Source: Roseivirga echinicomitans
GTDB taxonomy: Bacteria; Bacteroidota; Bacteroidia; Cytophagales; Cyclobacteriaceae
DNA: 64,000 bases
NCBI RefSeq assembly: GCF_001592935.1
Contig: NZ_LRDB01000050.1
Coordinates: forward strand, 248,001-312,000
Reading direction: 5' to 3'
Position numbers and translations under genes: made by a program. The notes beneath the pieces were generated by a model, which searched no databases, was not told the origin of the DNA, and saw only the letters and a program-made list of their open reading frames with translations. Positions 26,777 through 34,470 of this stretch are shown here, in pieces (the stretch's first letter is position 1; every line of letters starts with the position of its first letter).

Positions 26777-26910
26777 GCCACTAACAGGCGTTTGGCTCAT
26801 TGGCGGGTGATGTGGTTAATTGAACATTCTATCTGGCATCAACATTTGTAGTGTATTGACAGTTTCGTGCTTCAAAATCCGCCACAGCGCCAAGCGCCAA
26901 AACGTTAAAG
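26777..26910 (+). repeat. attC-like recombination site after the retron
   Basis: R'' GCCACTAAC (26777-26785) is the reverse complement of the unit's own left junction (ATTAGTGGC, 24328-24336; 8 of 9). Arms GGCGTTTGGCTCATTGGCGG (26787-26806) and CCGCCACAGCGCCAAGCGCC (26879-26898) are complementary at 16 of 20 positions. The site ends with an R'-like GTTAAAG (26904-26910). The total is 134 bases, within the usual attC range. The same TGGCGGGTGA and CCGCCACA words recur in the site at 31611-31735. Confidence 0.72.
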
Positions 26911-26981
26911 TAATGGTTCGGTTATTTTTGGAAAGCAACCATATTATTAATTCCCTAAGTTCAACGTCAATATAGAGTTAA

Positions 26982-27491
26982 ATGCTTAACCCAAACCTCC
27001 AAACCATTAAAGACAATATCTACAAGCCATTGGGTTTTGAACTGACCCATTTCACCCTAGAAAAGGAAAGTCAAGAATACGGAGCCTGCACATTCCAGCT
27101 TAATGGTTTACAGATTGTCAGCAGAAACGCGAAGGTCACTCCTACTAAAATTGGGCAGTTTGTTACGCTTTGGAAACGATTGAACAATGGCCCCATCCAG
27201 CCTTTTGATGCTTCGGACCAGATCGATTTTGTAGTCGTCAATGTGCGTTCCGACAATCAAATTGGGCAGTTCATTTTCCCTAAAAAGGTGTTGGTAGAAA
27301 AAGGCGTTTTCTCCAGTGCTTCCAAAGAAGGAAAAAGGGCCATTCGGGTATATCCTTTATGGGACAAACCTCTGAGCAAGCAAGCCCTCAAAACACAGCA
27401 ATGGCAATTGGATTACTTCCTGGCCATAGATGAGGCCGGTAAAACGGATGTGCAACGCGCCAAAAAACTGTATTCAAAAGCCTCAACCTAA
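26982..27491 (+). CDS. MepB-family protein
   Basis: A 169-aa protein with the MepB family pattern: ESQEYGACTFQLNGLQIVSR, then ATPTKIGQF-like VTPTKIGQFVTLWKR, GPIQPFDASDQIDFVVV, and RAIRVYPLWDKP. The family is named after the staphylococcal mepRAB locus and its function is unknown. GC content is higher than in the retron genes. The last 41 bases plus 22 bases of flank are duplicated 240 bases downstream around a palindromic element, so the 3' end lies in unstable DNA. Confidence 0.85.
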   Translation: MLNPNLQTIKDNIYKPLGFELTHFTLEKESQEYGACTFQLNGLQIVSRNAKVTPTKIGQFVTLWKRLNNGPIQPFDASDQIDFVVVNVRSDNQIGQFIFPKKVLVEKGVFSSASKEGKRAIRVYPLWDKPLSKQALKTQQWQLDYFLAIDEAGKTDVQRAKKLYSKAST

Positions 27492-27513
27492 TCTTCATAG
27501 AGGCTAAATAAGG
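27451..27513 (+). repeat. 63-bp duplication at the 3' end of the MepB gene, copy 1
   Basis: Begins TGCAACGCGCCAAAAAACTG and ends GAGGCTAAATAAGG. It includes the final 41 bases of the MepB gene. Copy 2 at 27691 differs at one base. Confidence 0.95.
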
Positions 27514-27520
27514 GCTCACA

Positions 27521-27687
27521 CTGGTCTTAGCGTCTCGCTGAGACCCCACCTAATATTAAATTATCTCTTTCAACCTAAGCAACCGCACCCACTAATCTTC
27601 GTTTGCAACGAGGATTTAAGCCCACCCCTACTAATAAAATCTAATAAGCTTTGTATTTTAGTCTTAGCGAGACGCTAAGACTAGTGG
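27521..27687. mobile_element. MITE-like palindromic element A, copy 1
   Basis: Left palindrome GGTCTTAGCG-TCT-CGCTGAGACC (27523-27545), right palindrome AGTCTTAGCG-AGA-CGCTAAGACT (27660-27682), and between them a B hairpin AATCTTCGTT-TGC-AACGAGGATT (27594-27616). It carries no coding capacity. It lies between two copies of a 63-bp sequence. This element and the duplication explain the 357-base gene-free stretch. Confidence 0.85.
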
Positions 27688-27690
27688 ATC

Positions 27691-27753
27691 TGCAACGCGC
27701 CAAAAAGCTGTATTCAAAAGCCTCAACCTAATCTTCATAGAGGCTAAATAAGG
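27691..27753 (+). repeat. 63-bp duplication at the 3' end of the MepB gene, copy 2
   Basis: Near-identical copy of 27451-27513 with one substitution (AAAAAGCTG for AAAAAACTG). It is outside any gene and looks like a leftover of the original MepB 3' end. Confidence 0.95.
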
Positions 27754-27848
27754 AGTATGATTTGTCTTATTGACGGGCTTCGTCTATCTTCCTGTCATCG
27801 TCCCATTAGCTTGGGCGCATTTGATTCTATTCTACTAAAGAAACGCTT

Positions 27849-29690
27849 ATGAAAAAATCATCGGTACTGAATATAGCGGCTTGCTTTGCGCTGCTCTTTT
27901 TGGGCTTTTTACCCATGGCCAATGCACAAAAGGCCGTTCCTGTATTCGAAAATGGCGAAGCACAGATTGTTCCCGCCTTCAACGATCCTGAAAAATGGAT
28001 TCGACATGACCTTTGGGTTGAAACTGAATTTGACACGGATGGAGATGGCAAACCAGACCGCATGCACGTGGATGTCACCCGTCCGTTCCAAACCGATACT
28101 GAAGGTTTGAAACTGCCGATTGTCTACGAATCGAGTCCTTATTTTGCGGGAACCGCTTCTTTGGCTGACGGTGTTTTATGGAACGTGAAACACGAATTGG
28201 GTGCCACCCCACCTGCAAGGGTAAACCCTACGGTAACGCGCAGAGGCGAGCGACCAATCATTTCAAACTCTCAGATCAAAACATGGGTGCCACGCGGCTA
28301 TATCGTGGTGCATTCTTCCTCACCGGGCACAGGGCTTTCTCAGGGCTCTCCTACCGTGGGTGGCGACAATGAATCCTTAGCCCCAAAAGCAGTGATAGAC
28401 TGGCTGAACGGAAGAGCAAAAGGCTACACCAGCCCAGATGGAAATGAAGAAGTAAAAGCATTTTGGAGCACCGGAAAAGTGGGCATGACGGGTACTTCCT
28501 ACAATGGAACATTGCCATTGGCAGCCGCTACTACGGGGGTTGAAGGTTTGGAAGCCATTATTCCTATTGCACCGAACACCTCCTACTACCATTATTATAG
28601 ATCAAATGGTTTGATCAGGTCTCCGGGAGGCTATTTGGGCGAAGACATTGATGTGCTTTATGATTTTATTCACAGCGGTGACGAATCGAAACGTGCTTAT
28701 AACAATAAGACCGTAAGAGACACGGAAATGAAAAACGGCATGGACAGGATCACGGGCGATTACAATGATTTTTGGGCAGGCCGTGATTACTTGAATGATA
28801 TGGGGCCGATGAAGGCTGCGCTCTTGATGTCGCATGGTTTTAACGATTGGAACGTGGTGCCAGAGCATAGCTTACGTATTTCTGAAGCCGCCAAGGCAAA
28901 AGGCATTCCTACTCAAATATATTACCACCAAGGCGGACATGGTGGCCCTCCCCCAATGTCGATGATGAACCGTTGGTTTACGCGCTATTTACATGGCGTT
29001 CAAAATGGAGTCGAGAATGATGCGAAAGCTTGGATTGTGAGAGAAAACGACCCCAATGACAAGCCCACTGCTTATGCCGATTACCCAAATCCAGAAGCCA
29101 AACCTGTGCAGTTCTTCTTGTCCAAAGGTGCTCCGAAAGCAGGTGGCATCAGCACAAAACGTTCGGCTAATCAAGGCAAAGAGACTTTAGTAGATAATTA
29201 CTCTTTCTCTGGTGCCACTTTAGCCCAAGCTGAAGTCACCGAACATAGATTGCTCTATGTTTCTCCAGTGCTTACTGCCCCAGTGCATATTTCTGGAAAA
29301 GTGAAGGTTTCCATTAAACTAGCGAGCAGTAAACCAGCCGCCAACCTCTCGGTTTGGTTGGTTTCTTTGCCATGGACGGAAGGTAGAAATTCTAAAATTA
29401 CCGACAACCTGATTACCCGTGGTTGGGCCGATCCTCAGAACTATAAATCATTAAGAGAAAGCGAGCCTTTGGTACCGGGCAAGTTCTACGAAATGTCTTT
29501 TGAATTGCAACCAGACGACCAAATTATTGCCGCTGGACAACAGATTGGCGTCATGATTATGTCTTCCGACCGTGAGTTTACGCTTTGGCCAGCCCCAGGC
29601 ACCGAACTCACCGTTGATTTAGACGGTACTAGCATTTCTATTCCTATTGTAGGCGGCACAGCCGCTTTTGAAAAGGCGGTGAAGGAGTAG
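27849..29690 (+). CDS. Exported CocE/NonD-type (X-Pro dipeptidyl-peptidase-like) hydrolase
   Basis: A 613-aa protein with a Sec signal peptide ending ANAQ. It belongs to the alpha/beta hydrolase S15/CocE class: nucleophile elbow GKVGMTGTSYNGTLPLAAA, acid region MSHGFNDWNVVPEHSL, histidine region YYHQGGHGGPPP, and a C-terminal jelly-roll domain (VSIKLASSKPAANLSVWLV). It cleaves X-Pro dipeptides or acyl esters; the motifs do not decide which. It is close to core-gene composition and is followed by a terminator. Confidence 0.92.
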   Translation: MKKSSVLNIAACFALLFLGFLPMANAQKAVPVFENGEAQIVPAFNDPEKWIRHDLWVETEFDTDGDGKPDRMHVDVTRPFQTDTEGLKLPIVYESSPYFAGTASLADGVLWNVKHELGATPPARVNPTVTRRGERPIISNSQIKTWVPRGYIVVHSSSPGTGLSQGSPTVGGDNESLAPKAVIDWLNGRAKGYTSPDGNEEVKAFWSTGKVGMTGTSYNGTLPLAAATTGVEGLEAIIPIAPNTSYYHYYRSNGLIRSPGGYLGEDIDVLYDFIHSGDESKRAYNNKTVRDTEMKNGMDRITGDYNDFWAGRDYLNDMGPMKAALLMSHGFNDWNVVPEHSLRISEAAKAKGIPTQIYYHQGGHGGPPPMSMMNRWFTRYLHGVQNGVENDAKAWIVRENDPNDKPTAYADYPNPEAKPVQFFLSKGAPKAGGISTKRSANQGKETLVDNYSFSGATLAQAEVTEHRLLYVSPVLTAPVHISGKVKVSIKLASSKPAANLSVWLVSLPWTEGRNSKITDNLITRGWADPQNYKSLRESEPLVPGKFYEMSFELQPDDQIIAAGQQIGVMIMSSDREFTLWPAPGTELTVDLDGTSISIPIVGGTAAFEKAVKE

Positions 29691-29728
29691 TGAGTACTTT
29701 GTAATTGATATTAAGTAAAAAGGATTAA

Positions 29729-29765
29729 ATCCCGTTTCTTCTGATAGAAGGGACGGGCCTTTTTG
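29729..29765 (+). terminator. Rho-independent terminator
   Basis: CCCGT and ACGGG (29731-29757) enclose an inner CTTCTGATAGAAG stem-loop and are followed by CCTTTTTG. It lies 40 bases beyond the hydrolase stop. Confidence 0.75.
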
Positions 29766-29770
29766 TTGAA

Positions 29771-29832
29771 GATTAGCACATTATTTATTACTAAACGGTT
29801 AACTTTAAAGTGAGTGATAGCCAACGTTGTAC
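29771..29832 (+). repeat. attC-like right half before the 181-aa gene
   Basis: Contains CTAAACGGTTAACTTTAAAG and TGAGTGATAGCCAAC, followed by the R'-like GTTGTAC (29826-29832). The same text, with small changes, precedes genes at 38817, 46164, 49765 and 51046. Confidence 0.55.
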
Positions 29833-29855
29833 ACAATTAGAAAAACTCATAGAAT

Positions 29856-30401
29856 TTGAAGAAAATTATTTTACATCCATTAAAAGGAATAGAATTTGAG
29901 AATAAAGAAATTTTGGAATTGGGAACTTCTAAAACTGAATTAATTCAAAAATTTGGCAAAGCTTCAAGCGGAACTGACAAACAACTATTCTATGATGATT
30001 GGGAACTTAGAATTGACTTAGATAACTCAGAAAAAATAGAATTTATTGAATTCATTTATGGTCCTTTCCCTGAAAAAACAGAAATTAAGTTATATGGAAT
30101 TAATCCTTTCAAGACTGATAGTCATAGTTTAATTGAAATTTTGACTAAAAATAATGTAGGTGAAATTGATACAACTGAGGAACCTTACTGTTATGCTTTT
30201 CTTGAATCTTCGATAGGGATTTTTAGAGATTCTTGTGAAGTTGATATTGAGGAAATGATATCTGAAATGAAAGAAAACGGAGATTATTCCGATAATGAAG
30301 AATGGGTTTTGGAAGACAAAGAAAAAGCAAAATACTTTTGGACTATCGGTTTAGGAAAAAAGATTATTATAAGTAATAACTGTGTACAACACGGTGTATA
30401 A
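29856..30401 (+). CDS. Hypothetical acidic cassette protein, 181 aa
   Basis: I do not recognise this family. The protein is soluble and acidic with no signal peptide. It has beta strands around KTELIQKFGKASSGTDKQL, YDDWELRIDLDNSEKIEF and EEPYCYAFLESSIGIF, and a glutamate-rich helix (VDIEEMISEMKEN). The size and strand pattern resemble small immunity-type proteins, but this is only an impression. The start is TTG at 29856. The last residues (CVQHGV) and the stop lie inside the attC-like site, so the gene fills its cassette from edge to edge. Confidence 0.6.
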   Translation: MKKIILHPLKGIEFENKEILELGTSKTELIQKFGKASSGTDKQLFYDDWELRIDLDNSEKIEFIEFIYGPFPEKTEIKLYGINPFKTDSHSLIEILTKNNVGEIDTTEEPYCYAFLESSIGIFRDSCEVDIEEMISEMKENGDYSDNEEWVLEDKEKAKYFWTIGLGKKIIISNNCVQHGV

Positions 30402-30579
30402 AACATAGCTAATAAATGCTTAACCGAAAGGTTTGTGCTTATTTATAAAGTCCGCCAAATTTTTAATTTGGCTTTTAAAAAGAGAAAAGTTAAAAACAAA
30501 ATATAAAAATTTGGCTCTGTGTTTATCCGAAAAGTTAGTGTCTTTTTACACGCTACGTTTCATACACAAACCGTTAGGT
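30384..30579 (+). repeat. attC-like site of the 181-aa cassette
   Basis: The left end TGTGTACAAC (30381-30390) is the exact reverse complement of the cassette start GTTGTACACA (29826-29835). Arms GGTGTATAAAACATAGC (30393-30409) and GCTACGTTTCATACACA (30552-30568) pair at 14 of 17 positions. The site ends in GTTAGGT (30573-30579). At 196 bases it is longer than usual attC sites; the inside holds an AACCGAAAGGTTTGTG word and an AAATTTTTAATTT palindrome. Confidence 0.7.
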
Positions 30580-30614
30580 GTAATTTAAAATAACAATCCG
30601 AAATTGAAGAAAAT

Positions 30615-31043
30615 ATGAGCAAACACATTGATGCAAGTCCTGAAGCGGGAAAAGAATTTTATCAAAACTTCCACGACAAAGGAAAGGTAGTGATGTTGAA
30701 CTTACTGAAATTTAGAGAAACGGCTGACTATACAAATTTAGAAGAATTAAAACCTACTAAAAACATCAGTGGAGAAGAAGCCTATCAATTATATATGGAC
30801 AGCACTCTACCCGAATTAGAGAAAGCTGGAAGCCGAATTATCTATTTTGGAAAGAGCCGAAACTTTCTGATTGGACCTGACTCGGAAAAATGGGATGCGG
30901 TTTTGTTGGTAGAACACGAGTCTGTTTTGAAATTTATGGAATTCGCCCAAAACCAAGATTATCTTAAAAAAGCGGGACACAGAACAGCAGCGTTAGAAGA
31001 TTCTAGATTGTTACCAACGAATGAAATAAAAAACTACACCTAA
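30615..31043 (+). CDS. DUF1330-like cassette protein
   Basis: A 142-aa protein beginning MSKHIDASPEAGKEFYQNF. The pattern GKVVMLNLLKFRETADY, then EEAYQLYMDSTLPELEKAG, SRIIYFGKSRNFLIGP and WDAVLLVEHESVLKFMEF, is that of the DUF1330/dimeric alpha-beta barrel class (monooxygenase-like ferredoxin fold). No catalytic role can be read. Its last A base is also the last base of a group II intron, so after splicing the stop codon would still be TAA. The gene lies in a cassette that starts at GTTAGGTGTA and ends at TACACCTAA. Confidence 0.7.
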   Translation: MSKHIDASPEAGKEFYQNFHDKGKVVMLNLLKFRETADYTNLEELKPTKNISGEEAYQLYMDSTLPELEKAGSRIIYFGKSRNFLIGPDSEKWDAVLLVEHESVLKFMEFAQNQDYLKKAGHRTAALEDSRLLPTNEIKNYT

Positions 31044-31610
31044 TCGAGTAGACGGCCTCGCCAGTTGTAACTGACGAGGTGCGCCTCTCACACCACCTGC
31101 CGTACGGGTCTCGTAACAGGCGGTTCGTAAAGCATAGAATAATTGCTCTTTACACCAACTATCCCTTTCCGCTACTTTTAAGTATAGGCTATCATATGAT
31201 TCCTATACGAATTTTTACTTCACAATACGTTCAGCCCTTCGTCAATTCGTGAGAACTCTGTAGTCCTTACAGCTCATGTCCCATTGACTACTATGGCCTC
31301 TGCTGACTTCTCCTTAATGTTCTCGACATCAGGAGATCTCCCTCGGTAAGGTAAATTGCTTTCCGGCTAACACTACCTGATCTACATGCTGTCCATATCC
31401 ATCGAGACTGGGCTTCACAAAGATGTGCTTGTTCACCCTGTACAACATGCCTCTGTATCAGGTTCCTGTTCGTTAGTTCAGCCATTTGTAGTCCTGCTTA
31501 CTCCAGATGTAACTTCACAGTTACCACCCTTGCAGCTTACTAATGCTTCCTCTCGACAGGCGCATAGGAGACTTTCACTCCATTAACTATATTTACCATT
31601 CAAGGCACAC
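31043..31610 (-). mobile_element. ORF-less group II intron inserted in an attC-like core
   Basis: On the minus strand the element begins GTGTGCCTTGAATGG and ends CTACTCGAT, matching the GUGYG...AY ends of group II introns. Near the 3' end, GAACCGCCTGTTACGAGACC and CCGTACGGCAGGTGGTG form a domain V-like hairpin, followed by a domain VI-like stem (CCTCG...CGAGG). Domain I-like text (GGAGTGAAAGTCTCC, GGTGGTAACTGTGAAG) is at the 5' side. No reverse transcriptase ORF remains; only a short MSRTLRRSQQRP stub is open. The 5' exon ends TTTGT and the 3' exon starts TAGGTGT, so removal restores ACCTAACAAAGC. Confidence 0.78.
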
Positions 31611-31735
31611 ACAAAGCATATAGCTCATGGCGGGTGAACGGCTACCACCAAGGTTTTCGCTCCGTAGCAAACTTGGGTTTCGGTGGATAGGAAAGTGCTT
31701 CGAAACCGCCACAAGCCATATGCAAACCGTTGTGC
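31611..31735 (+). repeat. attC-like site interrupted by the intron (right part)
   Basis: With the R'' bases at 31034-31042 this forms a complete attC-like site. Arms GCATATAGCTCATGGCGG (31616-31633) and CCGCCACAAGCCATATGC (31706-31723) pair at 15 of 18 positions, and it ends in GTTGTGC (31729-31735). It shares CTCATGGCGGGTGA and GTGCTTC-AAA-CCGCCACA words with the site after the retron. Confidence 0.75.
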
Positions 31736-31900
31736 TTCATTAGGGTACAATAAACCTTCCTACTTAACAATTGTAAATGGACTTCCATATTTTCTGTAAG
31801 GAACTTGGGAGACAAATATGATTAGTGGATTTGGTTTTGGAAAAAGCAGAATAAAAAATGGAGCTAACGGACAATAATGAGTATCGATTAACAACTACTT

Positions 31901-32518
31901 ATGAAAACATACTTGAATCTATTAATGAATAAGCAGAATTTAATTTCAAATGTGATTTTATCTATTCTCTTTTTTTATTCTTTCTTTCTTATAGGACAAG
32001 CCTACATACAAGGACTAGATATTGGAAATTGGATTTGGGATAGACATCAAAATTTATTTTCTTGGTATTCTCGTCCTCTTTTTATTATTCCTGCCTGCTA
32101 CTTCGCATATCATCATAAGTTATGGCACACAGGAGCGTGGATGGCTCTCATGTTTGCAAGTTTATTCTGGTTTTCTGCCCCACAACAAGTGTCTGAAAGT
32201 GTACAAGCATACCTAGAGTGGGAAAACAAATTATTTTTTAATGGAGATTCTATAGTTCCTTTAGTAGTCTTAATAGCAGGTGTATTAGCTTTTTTGTTTG
32301 GACTTTTTTATGCATTCTATAGACGAAACATGTGGTACGGCTTACTAGTATTTAACATAGGAACACTTCTTAAAATATTTGTGAGTTTGACTTGGGGTAA
32401 AGAAACAGGAGTGACGGCCATAGTCCCATCGCTATCAAGTATGTTATTTATTAATATTGTTGCATGGTTACTTTGGAAGAGAACAAAGAAAAAGAAATTT
32501 GAAAAGAAGTCTAATTGA
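31901..32518 (+). CDS. Hypothetical polytopic membrane protein, 205 aa
   Basis: A 205-aa protein with five or six hydrophobic helices (VILSILFFYSFFLIGQAYI, PLFIIPACYFAY, MALMFASLFWFSA, VVLIAGVLAFLFGLFYAFY, MLFINIVAWLLW) and a very basic C-terminus. It is tryptophan-rich between helices. I do not recognise the family. It starts 165 bases after the GTTGTGC core and is the only gene in its unit, whose right core GCACAA is interrupted by an intron fragment. Confidence 0.65.
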   Translation: MKTYLNLLMNKQNLISNVILSILFFYSFFLIGQAYIQGLDIGNWIWDRHQNLFSWYSRPLFIIPACYFAYHHKLWHTGAWMALMFASLFWFSAPQQVSESVQAYLEWENKLFFNGDSIVPLVVLIAGVLAFLFGLFYAFYRRNMWYGLLVFNIGTLLKIFVSLTWGKETGVTAIVPSLSSMLFINIVAWLLWKRTKKKKFEKKSN

Positions 32519-32611
32519 AATGAAAACTGAGATTAATGATAAGTGAAAGTTCGTGAGACTTTTGGAGTGGAATAAACAAAATAAGAGGGATTAAAAAATA
32601 ACGAAAGCACA

Positions 32612-32655
32612 ATCGAGTAGAAGGCCGTGAGCCATAAGCCCACGGTGCGCCTCCC
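32612..32655 (-). mobile_element. Group II intron 3'-end remnant 2
   Basis: On the minus strand it ends CTTCTACTCGAT after a domain VI-like hairpin CCGTGGGC-TTAT-GGCTCACGG and GGCGCACC. The left plus-strand neighbour is GCACA, the start of an R'' core (GCACAAC) complementary to GTTGTGC at 31729. The rest of the intron is gone; element A copy 2 begins immediately. Confidence 0.7.
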
Positions 32656-32656
32656 T

Positions 32657-32792
32657 CTGGTCTTAGCGTCTCGCTGAGCCCCCATCTAATATTATGATTG
32701 TAATTGTCTCTTTCAATCTGAGTAACCACTGCTACTAAAAAATTTAATCAGCTTGGTCTTCTAGTCTTAGCGAGACGCTAAGACTAGTGGGG
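32657..32792. mobile_element. MITE-like palindromic element A, copy 2
   Basis: GGTCTTAGCG-TCT-CGCTGAGCCC on the left and CTAGTCTTAGCGAGACGC plus its palindromic partner on the right, with the conserved inner text CATCTAATATT and CTCTTTCAATCTGAGTAACC. About 135 bases and non-coding. Confidence 0.82.
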
Positions 32793-32804
32793 GACTGAGA
32801 GTAA

Positions 32805-33073
32805 TAGCCTAAAAATGGTTAAAACCATTGATCAAAACATTCATTCCTATAGCCCACGGTTTAAACCGTGGGCTATGTGCTCCCCTACCAATTTCAACCG
32901 TTTTAACGGTTTCTACTGATAGACCGAGCATTCCATTGGTATTCTTCACCAACAGGCCACCTAAGTTGAAAAACACAATAGTCATCAGAACACCCTCATA
33001 GCCTACTCCATTTAGATGATGAAAGTATTTTTAATAAATTACATGAGTTATAAGCGTCACAAAAGTGGTGTGT
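32805..33073 (+). repeat. 270-bp duplicated block D, copy 1
   Basis: Contains the palindromes ATGGTTAAAACCAT, AGCCCACGGTTTAAACCG with its TGGGCT partner, and CCGTTTTAACGG. It ends AAGCGTCACAAAAGTGGTGT. Copy 2 at 34177 is almost identical. The end of the block resembles attC right halves found elsewhere in the region. No gene is inside. Confidence 0.93.
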
Positions 33074-33100
33074 ACACAAGGCTGTGCGTGATTGAAGTAA

Positions 33101-33565
33101 ATGAGAATAAAAAAACCAATATTATTAATAGTCATAATTGTATTAGTCTTTATTAGGACGTATACAGAAAGCTATCTTGTACAATTAGGCTTGAATAATT
33201 AGGAATACTCAGATTTTTACAGATGCACAGTTGTTGGATGCTTTTTAAAATTCAAGTATCAAATACTCTTAGACATATTATCCTTTGGGATCTATTTCCT
33301 TTTGTCAAAACAATATCTAAGCTATGACAATAAGAAAGGACTATTATCATCTGCGATATTTGTTCTAATATTCATGTTGACTGATTTATATGAGATAATT
33401 GGAAGCTATATTGGAATCTTGACACCAGATTTAATTTTACGGACATTAGAATGGAATGACTCCCTTTACTGGTCTTTTGAATACTTTATAGGAATGTTAA
33501 TTTCTATTTTCATAATGACTTTAGTAGTGAAGAAAATAAAAAAACGAACACACAACACAATGTAA
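33101..33565 (+). pseudogene. Membrane-protein gene with one in-frame TAG
   Basis: From ATG at 33101 the frame reads MRIKKPILLIVIIVLVFIRT, then meets TAG at 33200-33202 and continues open in the same frame to the TAA at 33565 (about 155 codons). The part after the TAG continues smoothly (LDILSFGIYFLLSKQYLSY, FVLIFMLTDLYEIIGSYIG, GMLISIFIMTLVVKKIKKR), giving about four membrane helices in total. An ORF starting only at the TTG at 33302 would cut a helix, so the full frame is the better reading. Family unknown. Either a young pseudogene or a readthrough case. Confidence 0.65.
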
Positions 33566-33606
33566 AAATGCATTAAACGCTTGTTACACTAATCCATAAC
33601 CATCAT

Positions 33607-34080
33607 TTGAAGATACCTTCGATCACATTGAAAACGGAAACATTGGAACTGGGCAACCTCAGTCCTGAAGAATTTTGTAATTCAATCCACCAATATTTAA
33701 TCAAAGCCCCGTCAAATAGCAGCCCAGGCAGTAAAATATTTGTTAGTGGAGAGGTGAATATTACTGACCAAGAATTTATCATATATCCTATAGTCCATGA
33801 TGCATGGAACAGAGTCATTCTTTTGAATATGATGGGCAAGGTGAGTGATAGACAAATCCAATTACGTTTTGTAACCCCCATAACATCACTGGTCATTCCA
33901 GTACTCTGCAATGGATTTTTTCTCTATATACTCTTATCAGAAGGGTGGAGAGAAGTTGCTTGGCTCACTTTACCTTTCTCGGGGTTATTATTCATCATCG
34001 GTTTTCTTTTCTCTAGAAGATTTTACCGTAAGGACCTTCGAAATCATATAGAATTTATAACCAAAATGAATCCTCACTAA
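33607..34080 (+). CDS. Hypothetical membrane protein, 157 aa
   Basis: A 157-aa protein starting at TTG (33607), MKIPSITLKTETLELGNLS. The first 90 residues are soluble and beta-rich (GSKIFVSGEVNITDQEFII). Two membrane helices follow (VIPVLCNGFFLYILLSEGW and LPFSGLLFIIGFLFSR), then a basic tail. The family is not recognised. It is the only gene between the TAG-containing pseudogene and block D copy 2. Confidence 0.6.
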   Translation: MKIPSITLKTETLELGNLSPEEFCNSIHQYLIKAPSNSSPGSKIFVSGEVNITDQEFIIYPIVHDAWNRVILLNMMGKVSDRQIQLRFVTPITSLVIPVLCNGFFLYILLSEGWREVAWLTLPFSGLLFIIGFLFSRRFYRKDLRNHIEFITKMNPH

Positions 34081-34176
34081 TCCTAGTTTTTAACGAGGAT
34101 TAGCTCCCCTACATAAAGACTAACACTTTATAAAGCAGACGTCACTCGACACAACCGAGCGACTGGGTGAGTGCAG

Positions 34177-34446
34177 TAGCCTATAAAATGGTTAAAACCA
34201 TTGATCAAAACATTCATTCCTATAGCCCACGGTTTAAACCGTGGGCTATGTGCTCCCCTACCAATTTCAACCGTTTTAACGGTTTCTACTGATAGACCGA
34301 GCATTCCATTGGTATTCTTCACCAACAAGCCCCTTAAGTTGAAAAACAATATAGTCATCAGAACACCCCCATAGTCTGCTCCATTTAGATGATGAAAGTA
34401 TTTTTAATAAATTACATGAGTTATAAGCGTCACAAAAGTGGTGTGT
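34177..34446 (+). repeat. 270-bp duplicated block D, copy 2
   Basis: Near-identical to 32805-33073. Here it is followed directly by CATAACGTTGGAATTC, an R'-like junction (GTTGGAA at 34454) before the next gene. This places the block as the spacer/attC-like part of the preceding unit. Confidence 0.93.
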
Positions 34447-34470
34447 TCATAACGTTGGAATTCATTAACG

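Noticed and set aside
31291-31586. Small ORFs on both strands inside the intron
   Set aside because: They lie in structured group II intron RNA regions; the minus ORF ends as the stub of a lost intron protein.
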